From: CAWBJO01 sp963789175
GTDB lineage: Bacteria; Pseudomonadota; Alphaproteobacteria; Rhizobiales; Aestuariivirgaceae
Direction of reading: 5' to 3'
Assembly: GCA_963789175.1 (NCBI GenBank)
Contig: CAWBJO010000001.1
Coordinates: 114,513-178,512, forward strand
DNA length: 64,000 bases
In this document: one piece after another, positions 32,375-43,056 of the stretch
How the letters are laid out: every line of letters starts with the position of its first letter
How positions within the stretch are numbered: the stretch's first letter is position 1
The notes under the pieces: generated by a model
What the model was told of the DNA's origin: nothing
Database searches by the model: none
What the model saw: only the letters and a program-made list of their open reading frames with translations
Program-made: the position numbers and the translations under genes

Positions 32375-33540
32375 TAAAAAGGCGTAACCGCAAAGTCGAT
32401 AACCTTTTCGAGAAACTTCTCACACAGCGTCAACTGTTCCCTGGCGACATATTCATCGGGCTTGTGGGCCTGGGCGATCGAGCCGGGACCGCAGACAATG
32501 GTCGCGATCCCAAGCTCGTTCGAAAAGTGGCCGGCCTCGGTTCCGTAGGCGACCTTGGCTTCCGCGTTCCGTCCGGCCCAGGCCTTGGTTCGGGTGACAA
32601 GTTCGTGGGCGGGATCGACTGCAAAGGATGGGTAGTCGTATTGGGGCTCGAAGGTGATGCCGCTTTCGGGAGATGCCGCCCGCATGCGGGGAACGATGGC
32701 GGTTTCGACATGGGCGACGATGCCCTCGTAGACCCGTCGCGGATCCTCGCCGTCGAGGCAGCGATACTCGAATTGAAACTCGCAGTCGCGCGGCACGATG
32801 TTGATGGCGGAGCCGCCCTTGATCAGCCCGGTCGACAGCGTCGCATGGGGAACGTCATAGAGTTCGTCGCGTCTGCCGCGCTTCATCGCCTCGGCGACGC
32901 CACGCAGATGCACGATCAGCTCGGCGGCAAAGTCGATGGCGTTTACGGCGCGCGGGGCAAGGCTCGAATGGGCCTCGTGCCCCCGCACCCGCACCTTGTA
33001 GGACCGGCCGCTCTTGTGGCCGATTACCGGCACCATGTCGGTCGGCTCGCCGACGATGCAGTAGGCGGCGCCCGGCGGCTCCGCCTTGAGCCGGGCAATC
33101 AGGCTTTTAACGCCGACGCAGCCGAGTTCCTCGTCGTGGGAGAATGCGATATGGATGGGACGCTTGAGGTCGGCGGCGGCCATTCGCGGAACGAGAGCGA
33201 GAACGACCGCGAGGAAGCCCTTCATGTCGCAGGAGCCGCGCCCGTAGAGCAGTCGTTCGCGTTCGACGAGGGCAAACGGATCGCTCGTCCATTCCTGGCC
33301 GTCGACCGGCACCGTGTCGGTATGGCCCGACAGGATGATGCCGCCGGGCACCGCGGGCCCGATGGTCGCCCAAAGATTGGCCTTGCTGCGATCGTCGTTC
33401 CAAACGAGCGACGGCGCGATGCCATGCGCCTCAAGGATGGCGATCACATAGTCGATCAGCGGCAGGTTCGAGAGCCGGCTCGTCGTATCGAAGGCGACGA
33501 GGTCCTTGAGCAAGGCCAGCGAGTCGGCACGAGATTGCAT
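32374..33540 (-). CDS. argE: M20-family acetylornithine deacetylase-like amidohydrolase
   Basis: The 388-residue metallopeptidase-fold enzyme has LSGHTDTVPVDGQEWTSDPF, GRGSCDMKGFLA and FSHDEELGCVGVKSL, supplying the M20 zinc ligands and catalytic Glu. The length is typical of ArgE. It ends a dpp-type operon and follows a DUF1028 gene by 16 bases. That context suggests it acts on imported N-acyl amino acids or dipeptide-like compounds rather than in arginine biosynthesis. The symbol reflects family similarity only. Confidence 0.75.
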   Translation of the reverse strand: MQSRADSLALLKDLVAFDTTSRLSNLPLIDYVIAILEAHGIAPSLVWNDDRSKANLWATIGPAVPGGIILSGHTDTVPVDGQEWTSDPFALVERERLLYGRGSCDMKGFLAVVLALVPRMAAADLKRPIHIAFSHDEELGCVGVKSLIARLKAEPPGAAYCIVGEPTDMVPVIGHKSGRSYKVRVRGHEAHSSLAPRAVNAIDFAAELIVHLRGVAEAMKRGRRDELYDVPHATLSTGLIKGGSAINIVPRDCEFQFEYRCLDGEDPRRVYEGIVAHVETAIVPRMRAASPESGITFEPQYDYPSFAVDPAHELVTRTKAWAGRNAEAKVAYGTEAGHFSNELGIATIVCGPGSIAQAHKPDEYVAREQLTLCEKFLEKVIDFAVTPF

Positions 33541-33556
33541 TCGATAAACCTTCCTG

Positions 33557-34297
33557 TCAGAGACCGGAGCCGCCGCCGCCCGGCCGGAACGGAGGCGGCG
33601 TCATCAGCATATCGGTCACCGCCGGCGGCAGCTCGCCCAGCGGATTGCGGCGCGACGGCATGCCGTCGACGAAGGGGAGGAGCTGATGGCGGGCCACCTC
33701 AAAGACGCGGCGCAGCTCGGCGACGGGATAGGCATGCTCGTCGACGCGGAGGCTGAGATAGGGATAGCTCTCCGTCTTGTGGACGAGAATGGCCGCCGAC
33801 TGGCGCCCGCGCTTATCTCCACCTGCCTTCTGGCCGGCTTCGAGAACGATCACCAGCCTTTCCGGCAACGCCAGCGCCGCGCTCGTCGCGAACGCTTCGG
33901 CCATGGCGGCGACCGTGCTCTCGCCGACGAGCATGTTCCCCTGGACCGTGAAGTCCGGGCCGATCCGGTGACCGAACCAGGCCGTGCAGCTCGCGCCGCT
34001 CCAGGCCGCACTTCTTCCTTTCGCATCGACGATGCCGATCTGGCGCACGTCACGCCCGGGATCGGCATCCATCAAGGTCTTAAGCGCTTCCTCGGCGCTC
34101 TTCCCTTCGCGCAGTAGCTTCAGTCCGTCGATGCCGAGATAAGGATTGACCCAGGACTGGGTCGAAACGGCGCCGACGCCGGGCTCGACGAAGGGACAAA
34201 TCCCCCCGACGCCGGGAACCGCGGTCGACACCGCGACGCCGAGCATGCCCGTCCGTGCGCAGCGGGCCGAAATCGAGAAGGTATTGACTTCAAGCAT
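33557..34297 (-). CDS. DUF1028 family protein (Ntn-hydrolase-like)
   Basis: This 246-residue protein has the DUF1028 landmarks NTFSISARCARTGMLGVAVS at the N-terminus, then VSTQSWVNPYLGIDGLKLL, RQIGIVDAKGRSAAWSG and GNMLVGE. DUF1028 proteins have an Ntn-hydrolase-like fold and no settled function. It lies between dppF (3-base gap) and the M20 enzyme, so it is probably co-expressed with the importer. A hydrolytic step on the imported substrate is inferred. Confidence 0.75.
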   Translation of the reverse strand: MLEVNTFSISARCARTGMLGVAVSTAVPGVGGICPFVEPGVGAVSTQSWVNPYLGIDGLKLLREGKSAEEALKTLMDADPGRDVRQIGIVDAKGRSAAWSGASCTAWFGHRIGPDFTVQGNMLVGESTVAAMAEAFATSAALALPERLVIVLEAGQKAGGDKRGRQSAAILVHKTESYPYLSLRVDEHAYPVAELRRVFEVARHQLLPFVDGMPSRRNPLGELPPAVTDMLMTPPPFRPGGGGSGL

Positions 34298-34300
34298 GCT

Positions 34301-35107
34301 TCACTCCTTTGCCCGCCTGTCGGCTCGTCGGCGATGGGGATCGGGAACCGCATCGAGGAGCGCCTGGGTATACGGATGGCGGGGACTTGAAAAGACCTCG
34401 TCGATCGGCCCCTCCTCCACGATTTCACCCCGGCGCATGACGGCAACATAGTCGCTGAGGTAGCGGACGACGGCAAGATTGTGGCTGACGAAGACCATCG
34501 TCAAAGCAAGCTTCGACTTTGTGTCGCGAAAGAGATTGAGGATCTGGGCCTGGACGGAGACGTCGAGGGCCGAAGTCGGCTCGTCGGCGAGGACCAGGCG
34601 GGGCTTCAGAATGATGGCGCGGGCGATGGCGACGCGCTGCTTCTGCCCGCCGCTCAGCTGGTGCGGGTAACGATGCACGAGCTCGGAGGAGAGGCCCACC
34701 TGGAAGAGGATCTCCAGGACGCGATCCATCCGGTCCCCACTCCGCCCTTCGCCATGCACTTCGAGCGGAGCGGAGAGAATGGCGCCGATGGTCTGGCGCG
34801 GGTTAAAGGAGGATGCGGGATCCTGAAAGATCGGCTGCATCTCGCGCCGCAGGGCCATGAGCTCATGGCGGGGCAGGTTCCAGATATTCCGGCCGCGATA
34901 GAGGATGTCGCCCGACGTCGGCTTCAGAAGCCTAAGGACCATGCGCAGGAGCGTGGACTTTCCCGATCCCGATTCGCCGACGATGCCCAGCGTCTCGCCC
35001 TCGCGGACCGCGAGGCTGACGCTCTTGACGGCAGGCGCCGGGGCGACCGTGCCGAAGCGCTGGGCGTGGAAGGTCTTGGTCAGGCCCTGAAGGGACAAGA
35101 GCGTCAT
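34301..35107 (-). CDS. dppF: Oligopeptide/dipeptide ABC transporter ATPase (DppF-like)
   Basis: The 268-residue ATPase from the ATG at 35107 has Walker A GESGSGKSTLL, signature LSGGQKQRVAIARAI, Walker B LVLADEPTSALD and H-loop FVSHNLAVVRYL. It lacks the long C-terminal oligopeptide extension seen in DppD. The start overlaps the dppD stop (ATGA). It energises peptide uptake together with the DppD-like subunit. Substrate specificity is unknown. Confidence 0.85.
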   Translation of the reverse strand: MTLLSLQGLTKTFHAQRFGTVAPAPAVKSVSLAVREGETLGIVGESGSGKSTLLRMVLRLLKPTSGDILYRGRNIWNLPRHELMALRREMQPIFQDPASSFNPRQTIGAILSAPLEVHGEGRSGDRMDRVLEILFQVGLSSELVHRYPHQLSGGQKQRVAIARAIILKPRLVLADEPTSALDVSVQAQILNLFRDTKSKLALTMVFVSHNLAVVRYLSDYVAVMRRGEIVEEGPIDEVFSSPRHPYTQALLDAVPDPHRRRADRRAKE

Positions 35108-36072
35108 GACGGGCCGTACGGATACCAGCAGCGGACCGAGTGATGCGGGCCCATCTCGAAGAAGGGCGGATCGTCGTGGCAGCGGTCGGCGGCCCGCGGG
35201 CAGCGGGCCGCGAAAATGCAACCGTGCACCACCTCGTCGAGAGGCGGTATCTGGCCCGGAATGGCGTCGAGCCGCTGCGGCGCGGCGATCGATGGCGTCG
35301 CCGCCATCAGGGCCCTCGTATAGGGGTGGCGCGGGCTTTCGAACACCGAATCGACCGGGCCTGCCTCGACGATCCGACCGGCATACATGACGTAGACACG
35401 GTCGCAGAAGTCGGCGACGAGGCCGAGGTCGTGCGCGATGAACAGGATGGAGGTGCCGTGCCCGTCGCGGACCTCGCGCAGCAGGGCGATGACCTGCGCC
35501 TGCACGGTGACGTCGAGCGCCGTCGTCGGTTCGTCGGCGACGAGGAGCTCCGGCTCGAGCGCCAGACCCATGGCGATCATGGCACGCTGCTGCATGCCGC
35601 CGGAAAACTGGTGCGGATATTCCCGGGCGCGCTCCTCGGGGCGGTCGAGATGGACGGCGCGCAGCAGATCCACCGACAGCCGGCGGGCGGCGTCCCAGGA
35701 AAATTCGCGGTGCTCGACGAAGGGTTCGCCCACCTGGTCGGAGATCGGGAGCGTCGGGTTCAATGCCCGCAGGGCGTCCTGAGGCACGAACGCGATGCGA
35801 TCGCCCAGCAGGCGGCGACGGCGGTCGCGTGTCAGGGCCGCGACCTCAATGCCTCCGAGACGGATCGCCCCGCCGGCGATCCGGGCCTGCCGGGGCAGGA
35901 GATCGAGGACGGCGAGAGCGGTGAGAGTCTTGCCGCTTCCGGATTCGCCGATGACCGCGACGATCTCTCCGGGCGCCACAGTGAGGCTGACGCGATCGAC
36001 GACCAGGCGAGACACCTTGCGGCCGTCGATGGCGATGCTCAGGTCTTCGATCTCCAGCGTGGCGGCCGCCAT
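35104..36072 (-). CDS. dppD: Dipeptide ABC transporter ATPase (DppD-like)
   Basis: The 322-residue ATPase has Walker A GESGSGKTLTA, signature FSGGMQQRAMIAMGL, Walker B LLVADEPTTALD and FIAHDLGLVADFCDRVYVMYAGRIVE. The C-terminal HGCIFAARCPRAADRCHDDPP contains the Cys-rich OppD/DppD extension. It starts 4 bases after dppC. All features are standard for the PepT family. Confidence 0.88.
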   Translation of the reverse strand: MAAATLEIEDLSIAIDGRKVSRLVVDRVSLTVAPGEIVAVIGESGSGKTLTALAVLDLLPRQARIAGGAIRLGGIEVAALTRDRRRRLLGDRIAFVPQDALRALNPTLPISDQVGEPFVEHREFSWDAARRLSVDLLRAVHLDRPEERAREYPHQFSGGMQQRAMIAMGLALEPELLVADEPTTALDVTVQAQVIALLREVRDGHGTSILFIAHDLGLVADFCDRVYVMYAGRIVEAGPVDSVFESPRHPYTRALMAATPSIAAPQRLDAIPGQIPPLDEVVHGCIFAARCPRAADRCHDDPPFFEMGPHHSVRCWYPYGPS

Positions 36073-36076
36073 GGGC

Positions 36077-36922
36077 TCAATCCTTCAAATGGGGGTCGAG
36101 GACGTCGCGAAGGCCGTCCCCGAGGAGATTGAATCCGAGAACGCAGAAGAAGAGCGCCATGCCGGGGACGATCCCGAGCCACGGGGCCTGTGCCATGAAG
36201 CCGCGGCCGGTGTTGATCATGTTGCCCCACGACGGCTCCGGCGGCTGGGCGCCAAGCCCCAGGAAGCTCAGGGCGGATTCGAGCAGCACCGCATAGGCGA
36301 AGGCAACGGCGGCCTCGACGAGCGACGGGGCGAGGATGTTCGGAAGGATCTCACGGAAGATGATGCGAAGATCGCCCATGCCGACGGCGCGCGCCGCATC
36401 GACATACTGCAGCCGCAGCACCTCCATCGTCGTCGCCCGGGCGAGTCGCGCGAATCCGGGGATGAAGATGAGCCCTATGGCAATCATGGCGTTGAGTATG
36501 CTCGTGCCGAGGCTCGCCATGAGAATGACGGCGAGCAGGATGGCGGGAAAGGAAAAGAGCAGCTCCATCAGGCGCATGAGGATGGTGTCGGCGATGCCGC
36601 CGAGATAGGCCGCGACGAGGCCGATGAGCGTGCCGCCGACGAGCCCGACGCCGACCGCGACCAGTGCCACCTCCACCGAGATGCGCGCCGCATGGATGGT
36701 GCGCGAGAGCACGTCGCGGCCGACCTCGTCGGTGCCCAGCCAATGGGAGGGCGACGGTGTCTCCAGCATCCGGGCCACGTCGAGATCGTAGGGCGAATAG
36801 GGTGCCAGGAGATCGGCTCCGGCAGCCGCAGCGACCACCGCCAGCACGATCACCGCGCCGATCGTCAGCGTGCCGTGGCGGCGCCACGACCACTGCTGGA
36901 CGGCCGCGGCCAGGACGTTCAT
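36077..36922 (-). CDS. dppC: Dipeptide ABC transporter permease (DppC-like)
   Basis: This 281-residue permease has an N-terminal membrane segment (TIGAVIVLAVVAAAAG), the OppC N-terminal motif LLAPYSPYDLD with HWLGTDEVGRDVLSR, and the EAA loop YVDAARAVGMGDLRIIFREILPN. The ATG at 36922 overlaps the dppB stop. The C-terminus GFNLLGDGLRDVLDPHLKD is the typical end of DppC proteins. Confidence 0.88.
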   Translation of the reverse strand: MNVLAAAVQQWSWRRHGTLTIGAVIVLAVVAAAAGADLLAPYSPYDLDVARMLETPSPSHWLGTDEVGRDVLSRTIHAARISVEVALVAVGVGLVGGTLIGLVAAYLGGIADTILMRLMELLFSFPAILLAVILMASLGTSILNAMIAIGLIFIPGFARLARATTMEVLRLQYVDAARAVGMGDLRIIFREILPNILAPSLVEAAVAFAYAVLLESALSFLGLGAQPPEPSWGNMINTGRGFMAQAPWLGIVPGMALFFCVLGFNLLGDGLRDVLDPHLKD

Positions 36923-37878
36923 GAGACACCTGACCGGCTGCGCACCTGCCGCGGATCGAGCAGGCTGGCGGCGATGTCGACGATCATGTTGGCGGCAAGC
37001 ACGACGACCGTGATGACGAGGGCCGATCCGATGAGCACCGGATAGTCGCGGTTGATGATCCCGACGAGGACCAGCGACCCGATGCCAGGCAGGCGGAAGA
37101 TGTCCTCGATGATGACGACGCCACCGAAAAGAAAGCCGAACTCGACCGCGCCGACCGTCAAATAGGGAATGGCGGCGTTCTTCAAGGCGTGCCGCCTGAC
37201 GACGGTCGCGTCGCGCACCCCCTTCGCCTTGGCGGTGCGAATGTAGTCGGAAGTGAGAACCTCGATCATGGCGGCGCGCATGATCCTCAACAGCAGGGCC
37301 GACGATACGACTCCGAGCGACAGGGCGGGAAGCACCATCTGCCTCAGATTGCGCAGCGGATCGTCGAAGAACGGGGTAAAGCCGCCGGCGGGCAGCAGGC
37401 GAAGCTTGAGGGCAAAGACGAGCACCAGAAGCGTGGCCAGCCAGAAATTGGGAATGGCGCCGAGAATGGTCGCGACGGTCGTGACCACGCGGTCGGCAAG
37501 ACGCAGATGGCGATAGGCGGCGAGCGCCCCGAACGGAACGGCAATCAGATTGGCCACGATGAAGGCGAGCAGCGCAAGCTCCAGCGTCACCGGCAACCGC
37601 TTCACGATCTCCGGGCCGACCTCGACGCGATTCTGGAAGGACCGGCCGAAGTCGCCGGTGAGCGCCTTGCCGAGCCATTCGAGATACTGGACGTGCAAGG
37701 GGCGGTCGAGCCCGTTCAGGGCTTCGAACCGCATGATCGCCTGCGGCGTGGCGTCGACGCCGAGGGCCGAGCGGGCCGCCGAGCCGGGCACGATGTTGAT
37801 GGCGATGAACAGGATGAGCGAGGCGACGAGAAGGGTCGGCACGAACAGCGCCAGCCGGGTAAGAACGAGGCGGATCAT
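36919..37878 (-). CDS. dppB: Dipeptide ABC transporter permease (DppB-like)
   Basis: This inner-membrane permease of 319 residues begins MIRLVLTRLALFVPTLLVAS with the first membrane helix. It has the DppB loop DYIRTAKAKGVRDATVVRRHALKNA. About six hydrophobic segments follow the usual order. It follows the binding-protein gene after a 74-base gap that holds a GC hairpin. Confidence 0.88.
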   Translation of the reverse strand: MIRLVLTRLALFVPTLLVASLILFIAINIVPGSAARSALGVDATPQAIMRFEALNGLDRPLHVQYLEWLGKALTGDFGRSFQNRVEVGPEIVKRLPVTLELALLAFIVANLIAVPFGALAAYRHLRLADRVVTTVATILGAIPNFWLATLLVLVFALKLRLLPAGGFTPFFDDPLRNLRQMVLPALSLGVVSSALLLRIMRAAMIEVLTSDYIRTAKAKGVRDATVVRRHALKNAAIPYLTVGAVEFGFLFGGVVIIEDIFRLPGIGSLVLVGIINRDYPVLIGSALVITVVVLAANMIVDIAASLLDPRQVRSRSGVS

Positions 37879-37920
37879 GGCGCCGCCTCTACCTGGCGCC
37901 GTTCGAGACGGGAGGCAGGC

Positions 37921-37944
37921 CGGCGGGGCAAGACCGCCCCGCCG
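37921..37944 (-). terminator. GC-rich hairpin between dppA and dppB
   Basis: CGGCGGGGC and GCCCCGCCG form a perfect 9-base-pair stem with a 6-base loop, 9 bases beyond the dppA stop. It has no U-run. It may stabilise dppA mRNA or partly end transcription, as at the glpV/glpS gap. Confidence 0.45.
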
Positions 37945-37952
37945 CTCCGATG

Positions 37953-39539
37953 CTAGACCTCAAACCAGGAATCCTTGAGCGTCTTCAGAAAGCCGGTCCT
38001 GAGCGGCGTGAAGCCCTGCAGGTTCTTGGCGTGGGCAATGAGGATGTAGGAATTGACGAGCGGGACGATCCCCATCTCCTGGAGCGACAGCTCCTGCATC
38101 TTCTTGTAGGACGCCTTGCGCTCCTCCTGCGTGGCGCCGGCCTTGGCCTCGTCGAGCAGCGCGTCCATCTCCTTGCTGCAGCTCTTCTGGACGTTGATGG
38201 CCATGCCGCACTTGTAGTTGTTGGTGACGAAGTCGTCCGGATCGGCGAGCGGGCTCACCCAGTACATGGTGGTGATGTCGAACTTGCTCGGTCCCCAAAC
38301 CTCGTCCCAGTAACGCGGAATCTCCATCGTGCCGATGGTGGCCTTGATGCCGACGGCGGCAAGGTTCGCCTGGATGATCGGCGCCATCGCCACCATGGCG
38401 GGGAAGGACGAAGCGATGGTCATCGACGTCTCGAAGCCGTCGGGATGGCCGGCATCGGCGAGAAGCTTCTTCGCTCCCTCGACGTCGGCTCCCTCCTTGA
38501 AGAAGCTCAAGTCGGCGAATCCCCAATTCCATTCCGGAACGACGCCGCCGAGGATCGGCGTCGCCTGGCCGAAGAAGGCGCCGGCGACCAGCGCCTTGCG
38601 GTCGAGCGCCAGGCCGACGGCCTGACGGACCTTGGGATCGTCGAGCGGCTTGTTCTGGTTGTTGGGCAGGAGCCAATAGTAGCGCGAGCCTTCGAGCGCC
38701 TGGGTGGCGAGGTCGCCGTTCGTCGTCACCGTGGCCCAATCCTTGGGGGGAATCTCGTTCGAGAAATTCACCTCGCCCGACATGATGGCGTCGGTGAGCG
38801 CCGTGACGTCGGCGATGATGCGGTACTCCATCGCATCGAAGTAGGGCTTGCCGGCCTGGAAATAGTTCGGATTGCGCTCGAACTTGATGGCGGAGCGCGG
38901 CTCGTAGCTCACGAACTTGAACGGACCGGTGCCCACCGGCTTAGCGTTGAGGTCGTGGCCGGACTCGACCAGCTTCTTCGGTACGATCGAGCTTCCCGGG
39001 AACGCCATGTAGGTGAGGAAGGGGCCGGTGCGCTTGCTGAGCTTGAAGCTGACGGTCAAGGGATCGACGACGTCGACGCTGGCGATGCTTTCGACCTGGG
39101 CGCCGTAGGAGTAGCCCGAGTCCTTGGCGCGAAGGCGGTCGAAGGAGAACTTCACGTCCTCTGCCGTCAGCGGATCGCCGTTGTGGAACGTGACGCCCTG
39201 CCGCAGCTTGAACTTGTATTCGAGACCGTCGGCCGACTGCTCGAAGCTCTCGGCGAGCTCCGGATAGGGGTTGGCGTCGGGGTCGAGCGCCATCAGCGTC
39301 GAATACACCTGCTCGATCACGACATGCGACATGCCGCTTGGACCGCGCACGGGATCGAAGCCGGCCGGGTCGGCGGAGAAAGCGGCCTTGAGGATGCCGC
39401 CGGGCTTCGGAGCCTGGGCGCGCGCCGTCGACACGAGGCTCGGAACGAGGGACGATGCGGTGGCGGCAAGGGCCAGGGCGGCGGAGGAGACCAGAAAACG
39501 CCGGCGCGAGATTCTGAAAGGACTTCGGGGAATGCTCAT
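37953..39539 (-). CDS. dppA: Dipeptide-type ABC transporter solute-binding protein with Tat signal
   Basis: The 528-residue family-5 (DppA/OppA-like) binding protein starts MSIPRSPFRISRRRFLVSSAALALAA, a twin-arginine signal (SRRRFL). The ATG at 39539 has GGAG upstream, and cleavage is expected after STARA. The mature part shows LAESFEQSADGLEYKFKLRQGVTFHNGDPLTAEDVKFSFDR, the family signature. It is the first gene of the dppABCDF-DUF1028-argE operon. The Tat signal suggests export of a prefolded protein. The ligand could be a peptide or an N-acylated compound. Confidence 0.85.
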   Translation of the reverse strand: MSIPRSPFRISRRRFLVSSAALALAATASSLVPSLVSTARAQAPKPGGILKAAFSADPAGFDPVRGPSGMSHVVIEQVYSTLMALDPDANPYPELAESFEQSADGLEYKFKLRQGVTFHNGDPLTAEDVKFSFDRLRAKDSGYSYGAQVESIASVDVVDPLTVSFKLSKRTGPFLTYMAFPGSSIVPKKLVESGHDLNAKPVGTGPFKFVSYEPRSAIKFERNPNYFQAGKPYFDAMEYRIIADVTALTDAIMSGEVNFSNEIPPKDWATVTTNGDLATQALEGSRYYWLLPNNQNKPLDDPKVRQAVGLALDRKALVAGAFFGQATPILGGVVPEWNWGFADLSFFKEGADVEGAKKLLADAGHPDGFETSMTIASSFPAMVAMAPIIQANLAAVGIKATIGTMEIPRYWDEVWGPSKFDITTMYWVSPLADPDDFVTNNYKCGMAINVQKSCSKEMDALLDEAKAGATQEERKASYKKMQELSLQEMGIVPLVNSYILIAHAKNLQGFTPLRTGFLKTLKDSWFEV

Positions 39540-39875
39540 CGGACGCTCCACGACTTTGCGACAAACTGACGGGGATTTTGCGAAGACACGTTATGTGGCG
39601 CCGGACTCCCCCGTCAATGGCCCGGTGGCATGGTCCACCGCGATTGCGCAGCCGACAGGGCGAACCGGCAGCCCAGCGCCTGTCATTTTTTGGCCTTGCC
39701 GGGCTGCGAAACCCACCGCGAGCGAAAGGACAATGCGTTCAACCACTTGCGAAATTGGCGCGTAAACTGCGGCGGCATCCTGGTTAGCAGCAATTCACCA
39801 TATCTCCTAAGCACTTGCTAAAGGTCGGGGGCCTATCCTCGGCTCCTCTCGCAACGCGACTGGAAACGATCCGGG
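39540..39875. other. Divergent intergenic region dppA / GGDEF gene
   Basis: These 336 bases contain no supported gene. Two divergent promoters must lie here, one for the peptide operon and one for the PAS-GGDEF gene, but no clear -35/-10 pair or repeat stands out. Confidence 0.4.
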
Positions 39876-40958
39876 ATGGCGACAGCACGACGAAGGATTG
39901 CATATGCCGACGAGCGCCTCGATGCGCTTCTCAGCATCACCGGCCGCATGGACGGGTTCCTGTATCGTTGCCGCAACGATGCGTCGTACACGATGCTCTA
40001 CATGAGCGACGGCGTCCTGACGCTGACCGGCTTTCCGTGCAACGACTTCCTCCACAACCAGGTCCGCCACTTCAGCTCGATCATTCATCCGGAAGACCTG
40101 CCGGACGTCTACAAGGCCGTCGATGAGGCGCTCGAGCAGCGACGCAACTGGAACGTCGACTATCGGATCGTCTCGAGCACCGGCAAGCCCGTTTGGGTCC
40201 GCGAGATCGGCGGCGGCGTATTCAGCGACGCCGGCGTTCTCACCTTCCTCGAAGGCTTCATCATCGACATCACCGACCGCAAGGACGTCGAGGATGTCAA
40301 CATCCAGCTCCTCGCCGAGCTCAAGGAGGCCAACGAGGAGCTGAGCGCCCAGAAGCGCGAGCTCGAGCTCGCCAAGCTGCAGAGCGACCATTCGGCCAAT
40401 CACGATGCGCTCACGGGCCTTCCCAACCGGCGCGCCTTCCATCAGCGGCTGTCGGCGGCGGTCGAGCTCAGCGCCCGGTCGACGACGGCGATCGGCCTGC
40501 TCCTCATCGACCTCGACCGCTTCAAGGACGTCAACGACACTTTCGGACACGATCGCGGCGACGCCCTTCTGCAGCAGGTCGCCGACCGGCTGCGGAGCCT
40601 GCTGCGCCGCGACGACTTCGTGGCGCGCATCGGCGGCGATGAATTCGCATTCCTTCTGTTCGCGCGACCGGACGAGATCGAGGACCAGTCGCTGCTCATC
40701 GCCCACCGGGTCATCGACAAGCTCAGGATCGACGTCCCCTGCCCCGCGGGAAACATTCCGGTAGGCTGCACGGTCGGAGTCGCGACGGCGCCCGAGGATG
40801 CAGACACCGCCGACGGCCTCATGGCGATAGCCGATCGCCTCATGTATGTGGGGAAGAAGAGCGGCCGCTGCCGGGTCGTTACGGTCGACGAAATCGACGA
40901 CGATTCCGTCGTCAGGCCGTTCAGGGCTTCCGGCCCGCAATCGCAAAACAATCGATAA
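39876..40958 (+). CDS. PAS-GGDEF diguanylate cyclase
   Basis: The 360-residue soluble protein has an N-terminal PAS fold (about residues 20-140, with IIHPEDLPDVYKAV and WNVDYRIVSSTGKPVWVREIGGGVF). A coiled-coil linker (ELKEANEELSAQKRELELAKLQ) follows, then a GGDEF domain starting DALTGLPNRRAFHQRL. The active-site motif is intact as RIGGDEFAF, so it should make cyclic di-GMP. No clear RxxD inhibitory site was identified. No EAL domain is present. Its end overlaps the convergent NTF2-like gene by 38 bases. The sensed signal is unknown. Confidence 0.88.
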   Translation: MATARRRIAYADERLDALLSITGRMDGFLYRCRNDASYTMLYMSDGVLTLTGFPCNDFLHNQVRHFSSIIHPEDLPDVYKAVDEALEQRRNWNVDYRIVSSTGKPVWVREIGGGVFSDAGVLTFLEGFIIDITDRKDVEDVNIQLLAELKEANEELSAQKRELELAKLQSDHSANHDALTGLPNRRAFHQRLSAAVELSARSTTAIGLLLIDLDRFKDVNDTFGHDRGDALLQQVADRLRSLLRRDDFVARIGGDEFAFLLFARPDEIEDQSLLIAHRVIDKLRIDVPCPAGNIPVGCTVGVATAPEDADTADGLMAIADRLMYVGKKSGRCRVVTVDEIDDDSVVRPFRASGPQSQNNR

Positions 40959-41277
40959 CCCAGAGCCAGGTTCCGTCCGCCTGGCGGCGGGCGACTTCCG
41001 CCGTCACGCTGCCGTCGGGCAAGCGGGTCGAAGTCAGAGCCAGATCGCCGCTGATGCGCGCGGGCGCCTGAACCCCACGCTCGAACCGTCGTCCGGAGGC
41101 CAGCGCGGCCTCGAAGTAACCTCTTATGGCCGCCGTGCCCTTAAGAAGCGTGGGCTCGCCACAGTCGACCACGGCGTCGGTTTCATAGAGGGCCAGCATC
41201 CCCTCCAAGTCCCCGGCCCACTGGCGGTCCACGAGTAGTCTTTCCAGGTCCTGAGGATCGGTTGGGCGGGGCGGCAT
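40921..41277 (-). CDS. NTF2-like (SnoaL/DUF4440-type) small protein
   Basis: The 118-residue protein has the cone-like NTF2 pattern: LLVDRQWAGDLEGMLALYETDAVVDCGEPTLLKGTAAIRGYFEAAL, then VTAEVARRQADGTWLWVIDCFA. Members are enzymes or ligand-binding proteins of diverse function, and none can be assigned. The gene overlaps the convergent GGDEF gene by 38 bases and is not in an operon. Confidence 0.7.
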   Translation of the reverse strand: MPPRPTDPQDLERLLVDRQWAGDLEGMLALYETDAVVDCGEPTLLKGTAAIRGYFEAALASGRRFERGVQAPARISGDLALTSTRLPDGSVTAEVARRQADGTWLWVIDCFAIAGRKP

Positions 41278-41455
41278 GGGGCTTCCTTTTTTCTATAGTG
41301 GCGGGGAACCTTTGGATGGGCGGCGGCATTGTCTTGGGTTGACGGGACGGTAAGCATGCGTAACACCCAATACTGCATCCGCTCCGACGCCGGAAGGCCG
41401 GCCCGCCGCTGCCGTCCGATATTCCAATCCCGCCGCCCCCGCATCCCGTTCCATC

Positions 41456-42967
<1,512 letters not shown>

Positions 42968-43056
42968 GCTGATACAAGGACCCCACCCCCGCACCATCGT
43001 ACCATCGGTTCAAGGTCCGGAGGCAGACAGCAACGTTCGATCGGAGGCAAATTCAT

